Below, one piece after another: positions 33,419-43,164 of a stretch of 64,000 nt of DNA (position 1 is the stretch's first letter; each line of letters begins with the position of its first letter). Below the pieces are notes generated by a model. The model worked only from the letters and a program-made list of their open reading frames with translations, was not told the origin of the DNA and searched no databases. Made by a program: the position numbers and the translations under genes. Source of the DNA: Agaricus subrufescens (Eukaryota; Basidiomycota; Agaricomycetes; Agaricales; Agaricaceae); assembly GCA_029945375.1 (NCBI GenBank), contig CM057057.1:744001-808000 (forward strand), in the 5' to 3' direction.

Positions 33419-35882
33419 ATGTTTTTGAATAGAAAAACATCTTCCTTCTTCAGCATTCAAACTTCTGAGGGCATTTCTATTGCTTTTGGCACCAAATTGA
33501 ATGTGGTTGATGCTGCACTCAATGGTTGCTATCCCATGGTCATGACAGCTCCTGAAGACTCTTGGGAGCCTATCACATTTCATGCTTCATTTTATGAATA
33601 TCTGATAGACTCTACCCGCTGTTACAGCCCCAGCCGTTTTACGTGTGAAAATCTACGTTTAATGTGGCTAGGTGTACGTATTAAGTTTGAGAATGAACAA
33701 TCGGTCACCCAGTTACAGATAAGCTCAGTCGAGGACATGTGTGAAGAGAGGTTAACCTAGGGGACAGTCGAGATTGCATCCGTGATTCCTAGCAGGAAAA
33801 CCGTACTGCTAGGGGAAATATAATCGCGTTCGAGGACTTAAAATGGAAGTCTCGAGACTGAGTCTAGGGAGACTTTGCTGGAAATTATCATCGAGGTTGG
33901 CTATGGGATGGCTCGAGGACTTAGCAAAACGCGGTTCCTTCAGCGGACCTTATGCTAAACCGAATCTATAACTACTACCTGCCTAATAAGGAAAGGGCTA
34001 GGAAGTAGATGACTTACACATGTCGAGACTGAATTAACCTGAAGCGAGACTGTTGGAATTGTTGGTCGAGACTCTGGATCAGGCGGTAATAGTGATAATC
34101 TCGAAGCAACTAAAGGCGAGATAGAAGCATAGTCTAATCGAGGACATCTTATCGGTGGGATAATCAGTGGGGGGTGCGCCTCAAGAGTTCCTAGACTAGG
34201 GCCTAGGGTTAGAAGCTCGTTAGCCAATGAGGAGTGGAAGATTAGGCAAGTGCGATGTTCAGTCAAGGAGACTGAATAGTCAAGACTGTTGATTGGAGGA
34301 GAAAGATGAGTCGAGGAGACTATACCCATTCAGTGCTGGATACGGACTTGGTTATCTGTTTCATATTTGTTTATTTTGTCTCAGTTTTTTATTGTGTATT
34401 GTATATAGTCGCCAGTCGAGGATGAGGTTCATCAAATCTTTGCCCAAGCGCTGTGTGAGTGAAATCAAGTTTGGTTAAACTTTGCAGTGTTCTAAGCATT
34501 TCTTAAGTTCTTTCTCAACTTGGAAGGTCTTGTGTTCTGCTTGAGAGAGTATCTTCACTGGTCTAATAGGATTGCGATAGCATTCAGTGCTAGCTCGACT
34601 TGTCTTGCAGTCTGTCTCGAAGTGCGAAGGCAGGTCAAGGCTCTCCGAGTTTGTTGAGGCATCACTAGGGCGGACTCGCTACCCCTCCTAGATAGGTGTC
34701 TAACCCATTCTATTGAGGACAGTCGTCGCGAGCTTAGCCACTCGTCGTGAAGGTTCTAATCGAAACGGCATAGGTCTGGAAGAGGTTTCTATTCAGTCGA
34801 GACTTGTTTCACATTTCTATTCTACCCCTATTTTCATTTAATACTTAATCGAGACGCTTACTTTCACTTTCTTTCTGATTTATTCTCCCCACAAACCATA
34901 CTCGAGACTCGGTGTAATTCAAAGGGTTGCATTCGCATTCGATTTTATATTTTATATTTTATTTTCCACATTCACACCAATCTAGTCTCTTCACCGCTCC
35001 AAGAAATTCTCTATGTCAACAAAGCACTCTTCAGTCACTGCACTCGAGGCGCTATGTAATTTTTGGTTAAGCTACAGGAGGTGGTGCCATGGCTCATCTG
35101 GTGAGTTTTTATATCATATATTGCCACTTGTCCTGATTTTAATAAACTAGATCATTCTCAGTGGACTACATATTGTTCACAGCGCTGTTCTGATTTCGGC
35201 ATATCAAGTCACGAGTTTGATGAGCTTCTCTCCAGTCGTCTCTCTTATGATGTTCACCGAGCATTAGCTGAAGTTGGCAAACATGGGCCTACTGGACTTG
35301 AATCACCGCAAATTCGGGGTCTATTCTTTGACATAGTTGGTCAATTAGATTATATTACAGTATCTAAAACTCTTTCTGCCGAAGGTGAATTTTTCGTGAC
35401 ATTACTTACTCTCTGGAATGTAAGTCCCTAATTTATACTGTATTGTCAGTCTCTAATTTGGTTTGTAGACATATCAGACAGAGCTCAGCTCTAGGGGTCT
35501 CTTTAATGAGATTGAGTTTCGGGAGCTCAGACTGGATCACTGCAAGTCAGTACGACATGGTCGAAGATCTGTTTATTCGGGTGAGGAAAGCCTTTGGTGG
35601 TATTCTGTAAGGTTAAATTTTTTTGCGGTGTGTAGTATACTGATATGTTACTATATTATCTTCTAGCCAGAAAATGAGGAAGAAAAAGAGTACGAAATAT
35701 CAAGTCTCCAGCTGTTTCAGCAGCACAGACCACAACTTCAAGTTCTGATTGGTGGAACGGCAGGGGGGCGGTTTGCAGCTTTTGAATATGAATATACAGA
35801 AGACGACTCGAAAATTGTCAAAGAAGAGGAGTTTAAGAGGGGTCGAGCATATTATGTGATTCCACACCCTGATGAAGTATAA
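33419..35882 (+). pseudogene. Broken NACHT copy N4
   Basis: Only the 3' part of a NACHT gene remains. Homology to exon 8 of N3 starts at 33419 (RKTSSFFSIQTSEGISIAFGTKL, read through ISIAFGTKLNVVDAALNGCY) and stops at 33619 inside the codons for IDSTR. After the LTR-like insertion it resumes at 34994 (SKKFSMSTKHSSVTALEA). Exons 9, 10 and 11 then follow with recognisable splice sites, ending at the TAA at 35882. The whole NACHT core and module 1 are missing. No start codon is available, so no functional ATPase is made. The remaining exons are well preserved, which suggests recent truncation. Confidence 0.85.
33620..34993. mobile_element. 1374-bp solo-LTR-like insertion in N4 exon 8
   Basis: The insert begins TGTTACAGCCCCAGCC and ends ATCTAGTCTCTTCA, so it has TG...CA ends. 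It is flanked by CCGC at 33616-33619 and at 34994-34997; a 5-bp CCGCT duplication is equally consistent if the insert starts one base later. Removing it restores the exact exon 8 reading of the intact NACHT copies. It has no long coding frame, and the right end contains an AT-rich TTATATTTTATATTTTA tract. These features fit a solo LTR of a Ty3/gypsy-type element. No internal retrotransposon genes and no second copy are in the window. Confidence 0.65.
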
Positions 35883-38489
35883 ACGTAGTTTCCATCCTTG
35901 TACTTTTGTATGTGTTATGTCTTCTCGAATTTGAATCCTTGATTTTGGCAGACTTGATAAGTGGGGAAAATGTTGTACAATTTGTGTTAATTAAGAGCCA
36001 TTTAGATAAGAGGTTACAAGGAAATGGTGAATAGATCCTCAACGGGTAATGACCGAAACGTCCAGTGCACAAGCTCGATGATGGTACGTTTACCCAGACT
36101 TTCAGTGACTGTACACAGGGCGTGTGTAGCGTGCCATCCAGGGACGCAGTCTGGCAAGAACCCTGGAGCGTTCGGGGAGACTCAGATTTATCCAGATATG
36201 TTGGGTAATACCAAGAGCGCACCAACTTGAGAGCTACTATATTGCAATAACAAAGAGTGGATTACATATTGCCGTAGATTATCGAGGACGATGACTCCGA
36301 AGCGAATTCTAGCCGGGGGTAATTATCCCCGCAAATTGTAGCAACTGTTCCTCAAGATGATCACGTCTACAAGTGCCATAAGGGCGACGAACGTCGCGAT
36401 GACTCGATAGGTTGACAAAGGGCCGCTGGTTGAAAACATGGCGACATAATCACATTTTGCCTCGAAGGAATCTCTAGGTCTCGACAGCAACGAGTAAAGG
36501 AGGTGCATACAGGAGTGATTCTACATCGTTACTGTTAATGAAAGTTCTTGGATATAAGAGCGGGTCACTCACCCGAAATATGAGACCATCAACCAACCAA
36601 TTGAACCGTCCCCACAATCCACAGAACCAACCGGGTGCTCTGGATGCGCACCAGATTTGGAACATTGTTGGGTCCCCATATGGTGAAATGTAAGACGAAT
36701 AGAGTTTGCAATCGAGCAAGCCGGCAGGGCGAATCTCCAATCGGGTGTTATTAGGTCGCCGATATCCCTTAGCATCAGTGATGGAACCAGAATATAACGA
36801 TTGAGATTCATAGAGCATGTACATACTGATGAGGCACGGCGACTAGGCAGGATATTCTTGGCGTCATGCTGAGCGGTGGTGGTTAGAGAGGGAGCGATGA
36901 GGGTATGTAGCGCATCAGCAATCCAAGGGACACATGGGACGAGAGGGATGGGCTCGTCTTGGGGTGTTTGAGCGTTGGAGAGTGCGGGTGAGAACTTGTC
37001 ACTGGTAAAGTAACGACATTCCCTCGCGTGAAAATAGGCACCCTATTTTTAAATCTGTTGTTGAGTGAGTGCGCATTCATCATGATAGAAGCGGTCACTG
37101 ACCGAGATTCTTTCATCGAAAGCTGGCACATCGCATGCGCTGAGGGGATGTCCAGGACGATTGGGAGGGTATGTTGATCATAAACGCGAAAGAGTTGTGC
37201 TCGGTGTAGATGAAGTAGTAGGCCGGCTTTCTGAAAATTCGAAAAGTGACAATGTTTTATGCCACAGTACACAACGGCCAACCCAGGTTTGGGCAAGTGG
37301 ATTTGATACATTGGAGTCGCTAATAAGGACCTGTGAGTTGCTCCGGAGAGTAACCATGAATACAGCGACGTACCTCCCCCAGGATTTGGTCAAAGCCAGC
37401 GGAATGGCAGACGCGGAACATCTTGAACATCTCCAGTTTATAGTTGTCCATAGATCAGCAACCTCCGTCGTGATGGCTTTTGAATGATTTCTTCAGATGA
37501 TGGGGCTGGCCTGATGAATAAAAAGCAGATGCGAATGATACTCGGACGGTAGTAGTCGCCGCCTGCTGGGAAAGGTGTTCTGACGATCGGACTGCTGTAA
37601 AGGTTGCCAAGAGGTGTAAGAGCCTGGGTATGGTGGTAGACTTGGAAGAAACTGGTGATGATGGTGGTATGTTCATCCAGACTTTCTTCGAGAGGGGCAT
37701 TCTTGACGATGTTCAGCGGTGCCGCTGAGCAAGAGGTGCGGTGTGTTTACGACGGTATAGAATGCCCTGCAAATATGTCACGTTTTGAGGATACGCTGCG
37801 AACACCATGGGCAGTAAAGAACGCACCAGCCCAAGCAGGTGCATGTAGACGGCCGGGATCAAACTGTTCTCACTGTCAGTCGCACAGAGAGATGACTCCA
37901 AGGCAGATTGCGGGGTTAGTTGAGGTTAGTTCTTGGTAGTTCCTGAAGACGAGCTTGTCGCTGGAACAGCAGTCAGGTGCTGTGAATGGGCAACGCTGTC
38001 TGGGTGAGTGCTTTCATGTTGAGATCGGCTCGTGAGAAAAACTGTTGTTGAATGATCTTATCATTGCGAGTCTGTTCTCGTGCCCGCACATCTACCAAGA
38101 AAGACACAGGTTTTCAGTCTCACCGCCCGCTCCTGCCTCTTACAGGCCTCCCTCCAATGACGACGACACCTGCCTCGCCTCACTCCTGGTCAACGCTGAC
38201 GGCTCTCGAATATGATGTCCTTCCGGTTATGGTGCAGTCGGGGGCCGCGTTTCTATGTCTCTTGAACTCTTCGGTGCAGGCCCCTCTGCGGGACCGAGCC
38301 CTCGACTTACACTGGAAGAAGACGCCCTCTTGTCCTGTCACACTGTTCTTCTGCTGTGAGTGGTGCAGGAGAGCAAGCGTCTAATGAAGTGGGGACGGGC
38401 TGGAACGGTCCGGAGCACTTCACCAACGAAGGGACAAGACGGAGTTTGCAGTACTATGATAGAGACCAGCATGAGGGTTAGGGAGCGTT
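35883..38489 (-). repeat. Downstream unit D4 plus block X fragment
   Basis: Up to about 38050 this is the copy of the D unit that follows N4. Minus-strand frames include one with LPIVLDIPSAHAMCQLSMKE and another with MFSTSGPLSTYRVIATFVAL. They look coding but sit in shifted frames with stops between them. From 38.05 to 38.49 kb comes a segment shared with 52.08-52.45 kb and in part 61.5-62.4 kb (CTGTTCTCGTGCCCGCACATC). It ends abruptly at the F-box 5' fragment. Confidence 0.5.
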
Positions 38490-38552
38490 AGTCTTGGCCA
38501 GGTCGAGGGCAGTGAGCGCGCTGTGGACCGTCGCGGTGAGGTCGTCGTCCAT
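38490..38552 (-). pseudogene. Truncated 5' end of the F-box gene
   Basis: The sequence from ATG 38552 leftwards repeats the start of the F-box gene (MDDDLTATVHSALTALD) for about 19 codons. It then diverges at 38490 into unrelated repeat sequence, and the frame stops soon after. The first exon is incomplete and no later exon is present. It was carried along when the divergent promoter and GPHR were duplicated. Confidence 0.85.
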
Positions 38553-38602
38553 GGGGTCCGTGGTGTCCCCGTGTGAGAACCGGGCCCGGCGCGTTCTCAC
38601 AG

Positions 38603-40179
38603 ATGCTCCTCGTCCTCGCCCGGCCTGCCCTCGCCGCCCTCTGCCTCAGATCTCTCCCCCGCGCCCTCATCGAGCCAGACAATGCCGGTGCCCTGGCCAG
38701 CGACTGGAGAGCCGTGCTGGCCAGAACGATATTCACCCGGACATTCACCGAGAGCTCGATGCTGTTTCTCCTCCTCATCCTCCAGGCCACGGACGTGTCA
38801 ACCTCGGCGTCGAGGGCAGCGCACTTCCACTCCTCGCTGTATGTGCTCCCCGTCATCAACATTATCCTCATCCCACAGGTCATCACTCTCGTCGTATTCG
38901 CTCCTGCCTCAGGAGTAACCTCGGTCATCCATTCACCGCGAACGATACTCTTCTCACTTGTATCTGTTGCGCTATCTCTTGCCCTTCTCTCCTATATCCC
39001 CTTCTACACTGATGCCTCATCCCCTGCGAACATCCTCAGTCACTCGCTCTCACGTCTCATAGTCCTGGGAACGATCGTCCTTGGTCTCTTATCCGTGTTC
39101 AGTGCTGTAATCCGTGCATGGGATTTCCTTCCTGCTTCACCCAAGACCGATCACGATACTGTGCCTACCAAAGAAGATATTCGACTTACGGAAACCAGTC
39201 TCCAAAGTACTCTCAACGACCTAGAGAGAAAGCGTGGCGAACAGGCCAGAAGGGCTGTGCCGAATGGAGATGAGGGTACGAGCTGGATGAAGAGAGTTGG
39301 CGACACGCTACGGGGAGGTGATGATCGTACGTCTGTATTGTTTCGCCATCCTACATACCAATACCAATACATATTTTGCTCAGTAACCCTTGAGATAAGA
39401 GGACTCCAAACGCTTCACGATACAATATCCCTTAGTCTGCAATCTCAGCGCTCCAAGCTAGCTTCATCAAGAGCTGCCCGTACATTCCGCGGCCGAATAA
39501 AGTCTTTCATCGGACGATTATTCGCAGGATACTGTGTTTTCCGAACTTTTACAGTACGTCGCACATAAATATTCTTTAAATAACGCACATACCGTACAAT
39601 ACCATCTTTCTACGTCAACGGTCACAGCAAACGACGACATATCCTGATATTGTCACAGACATTCTCATCTGGTTACTTATCCCTTCCTCCAACCAAAATA
39701 ATTCGACATGGTTGACTCCTGAATCGATCTCATCAATGACGAGCCACATATCACTACTACTCATCGGCTTGATCATCCTGTCAAGTATCGGGTTGGTCAT
39801 GAGAAGTGCAAATCGCGTACGTGTAATCCCTCCCCCCTTCCATTTACCAGCGCTCAACTGATTTCTTGAAGGCACTGAACGTTACGTCAAAAAGTTCTGG
39901 AACGTCACTTATCCTTCTCGTCCTAGCATACCTCATGGTTCGTGCACAGCTTCCCTTTCCTACTACTTCTCATCAAGCATATAGGCCATCTATCTTCTAT
40001 CAACTCTGATTCAACTTCGCTCTTCCTTCCCACCAACGTCAGATCAAACAACAACGAATTTGTTCACATTGATTCCACCATACGAGTTGTTTGCCTCGTT
40101 ATTTGATTTAACGTTTTTGATGGCCGCTGTGACTACCGTGATTGTGAAGTGGATTGGGGATAGGCTGTCAATGGTTTAA
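38603..40179 (+). CDS. GPHR: Golgi pH regulator homologue B (diverged)
   Basis: Five exons: 38603-39326, 39384-39553, 39628-39816, 39872-39937 and 39985-40179. The product is 447 residues and the frame is open. It is collinear with GPHR-A but differs in three ways. The N-terminal linker is shorter by about a dozen residues. The family motif SGFGAV is SVFSAV (codons at 39092-39109). A 15-bp deletion has removed the usual acceptor of intron 2, so the next in-frame acceptor TCACAG at 39627 is proposed, costing about 13 residues at the start of exon 3. All other splice sites and the last three helices are kept. It may be a diverging paralogue or an early-stage pseudogene. It is followed by 4TM copy 5 on the same strand. 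Confidence 0.8.
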
Positions 40180-40550
40180 TTTTAGGGAGGAATTTTTCGG
40201 TGACTGACATCCTGTTTATCTTTGTATTTCCTTGTATCATAGACCTGCTTAATGCAAGCAATATTCGTGGTCAAGCAACGCTGATTAACTGTTCCATTGA
40301 ACAATGGCCTCTAGGAAACATGATTACATCAAACTGAGGAAGACACCGCTCCAATATGGGACAGTTGCGGTCATCGCGCAACATCCACTGGGCGCATTCT
40401 ACCATCAGATGAAGTAAGTGCTCTCTCCAACGATCATGATACGCGATGATGGAATTATTTTTTCAACTGATCTCTTGCTGAGTAGTAACCTCTATGCGAC
40501 GGACATATAAGACGTCCCTTTACTGACTAGGCACATCATACCCCCAGATC
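40180..40550 (+). promoter_or_regulatory. GPHR-B 3' flank and promoter of 4TM copy 5
   Basis: This is homologous to 14600-14970. A TATA-like CATATAAG lies at 40504-40511, 40 bp before the ATG at 40551, in the same setting as in copy 3. No gene fits in the spacer. Confidence 0.5.
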
Positions 40551-42231
40551 ATGCCCTCTTTCGTCCCCTTGCGGAGGACATACTCCGCGTTATCATCCTT
40601 ATCTTCATCCGACGATACCCATAGCGCCAGTATCAAGGAGATTGTGGTACAACCCAGCGACTCGAACCCCCGAACTATCCACCGCTACTCATTCCTCATC
40701 CGCTTCATCATCTTTGTCATACTCAAATTCGCTTTCATCGCCCTTGTTACCGCTGCATTGCGCAGACCCATCATTCTGCACGTCGCTTTCACGAACAGCG
40801 AAGTCAAAGGTGCTGTTACTGTGGTCGCCATTGCCTGGCATGCGCTTGCTGTATACGTGGTCAAGGACATCCTGCTGAATGTATTCAGTGCGGAATGGAT
40901 GGGGCAATACGACGGGTCCAAAAGGTTTACTCTCCAGGACCTTGATGTGGTTTCTCGTTTGACAACGGGATTTATTGACCATGCGAGGCATTGTATGTCT
41001 ACGCGCGCTACGCTCCCATTCTGCCTTAGTTTCCTGTCTCTCCTTCTGTTGATGCTGCTCAATGGACTGAGTCCAAGCGCAATTGGCATTGACCTCGTTT
41101 ATCACAAGTACCAGGCTACTACACACGTCGCAAGCCTTACCCTTACCACAGAAGGTGGTAGTAGCCTCGCGGGATATCAAAACAGCCGTGCAACCACAAT
41201 GGTACAATTTGAAATTATCCAAAGTATAGCTACTGTAGGATTCAGCAGTAACAAGCCAAACCTCCTCATACCTTGGCCGTCGTCCAACTCTGTGTCTGAC
41301 AATATCTCAATGACGTATGAAAGCGATGTGATCTGGTCTAATATGAGCTGCTCCTGGAAGGCACCTTCTACTAGTGACATTAGTGTAATGATCAGTGTGG
41401 ATGACAATCGGCAGCCAAAGCCGTTTTCGGTGATGGTGGCGGCAGATTTGCGGTATTTTCCTGGTGGGTCTATTGTATTTCTCCATCATCCTTTATTCAC
41501 TGCGTAGATATCTAGCTGTGCTTCCGCTCTTTCCGGCATTTAATGACTCCTCGCTCATTGCTATTCTTTTTGCTCACGGGGATCACGTTGAGCACCTAAA
41601 TCTTCTTTCCTCATTGGTGCCCTGCAACGCTACTTTCTATGGTAATTATTTCAGCACAATGGTCCCGAAATGTTCGACAATGTTCATTTCTGCACTTGTA
41701 TGCGACCCTCAATTCCAGATTCTACCCGCCACCATAAATGTTACAACGTCCTCCCTCGAAGCCACCCTTTTACCGGGCACTCCTAGTGTGAAAAACATCC
41801 CCATTCAAGCAGCAAAAAACTTTTTTACAAGTGCCCTCATTGATGCAATAGGCACCACGGGATTTCTTTCTGATACGTCAGCTCAGCTTTTTTTCGAAAG
41901 AGAAAGAGGGTTACTCTCAGGGCCCCTTGCCCTGGAGCACATAAATCAAAACATGACCAAAGCATTCGCCTCTGCAGCCAAAGCGTACCTCAGTGGATAT
42001 GTGCCCAGCGATTCCCTCGATCTTACAACACCGCCTTCTTTTTCAATGGTTAATACCAGTGCAGTGATAGAAGAGCAGAGATTGGCCTTGGTTGGCAGGA
42101 AACCGTTTTTCATTGCTTCAAGCGCAATAGTTGGTCTACTAGTCATCCTTCTAGGTGCTATTGTGGCGATTACCCGACCTGATCAGCTGGAGAGTTTTGA
42201 TTTGGAGAACATTATTAGGAAGTTGAATTAG
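40551..42231 (+). CDS. 4TM surface-type membrane protein, copy 5
   Basis: The two exons are 40551-41463 and 41516-42231, with a 52-bp intron (GTGGGTCTATT donor, ATATCTAG acceptor). An earlier TAG at 41505-41507 gives the wrong phase and can be excluded. The product is 542 residues. Helices lie near 48-70, 86-108 and 155-178, with the last near 501-525. The start is MPSFVPLRRTYSALSS and the end RPDQLESFDLENIIRKLN. The middle domain has many N-x-S/T sites and LVCDPQFQILPATINVTTSS. It is closest to copy 3 in the N-terminal half and flanks. It follows GPHR-B and precedes the unit carrying NACHT N2. Confidence 0.88.
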
Positions 42232-43164
42232 ATTTCGGTTTCGTTGGTGGCAGAATTCTCGCTTCGAAAACTTTTTATCTTCATAAAGGTTCTTATTACA
42301 TGGATTAGATGGCTATTTTGCCGAATTTTCGTTGAATTTGAATTAGACGGTAGCGTATCTTGCCAACTATTCTGTATTCCTCAATCTAGTTGATACCTTA
42401 ATTTCGCTAGTTGCCTCTCACTCGTCTCAATCCTCTTTATACGTTTGTTTCACATTTACGGGTGTTGTAGACATTTATAATTTCACGCAAGGTGGTGGGA
42501 TCCAAGGAGGGCGGTTTGTTATTTTTTGAGCATGAGTGTATTGAAGACGACTCAGGAGAAAAGCAGTCTTTGAAAGTTGGAGTTGGATCATTGCCGTGCA
42601 TAACGCTTGAATCTACGGACTACTGAAACAGCTAGGGGTGTGTCCTCTTGCAGTAGTCGCGCCAAGGTCAGAGAATCGCAGCTGAAGATGAAGGGAGTCG
42701 GCAAGAACTTGTGTCTGTTAATAACAACAGTATCCCCTCACGTGAGCTCGTCTGTATTGGCCTCCTGTTGTGAACACTGAAGGCTCATAGGAATAGGAAT
42801 TGAAATCGAATAGACCGACAAGTTGAACCTCCACTCGTGCGTAGTCGGGTCTCTACCATTCTTTTTTGAGATTAGTGATCATGATGGAACCAGAATATGA
42901 TGAGCGGGGATTAATGAACATGTAGATGGTGGTAGGGCTGAGCGATCAGGCGGGGACTCTTGACCGCAAACTGAGCGACGACATTCGAAGGGGGTTGATC
43001 ACAGAGTAGTACGTGTGAGGGGTATAGAGAGTACAGAGCCGCAAGGGGTAGGGCAATTTTGCAGAGTGGAGGAGAAATGATGTTGGAGACAGGGTGGTTG
43101 ACAACTTGTAGCCATGAATAGCAATGAAGTAATGTACTCTTGCGCAACTCCTGTACATACTCTT
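42232..43164. repeat. 4TM 3' flank repeat, second copy
   Basis: Homologous to 21.48-22.33 kb, with the same order of words and small indels. The frames present are not shared between copies. It includes GGAACCAGAATATGATGAGC near 42890, also seen near 22090. It contains no supported gene. Confidence 0.5.

Noticed and set aside
41464..41507. 44-bp intron ending at the first TAG in 4TM copy 5
   Set aside because: It leads to the wrong phase and an early stop. The acceptor at 41515 gives the correct frame and matches copies 3 and 4.
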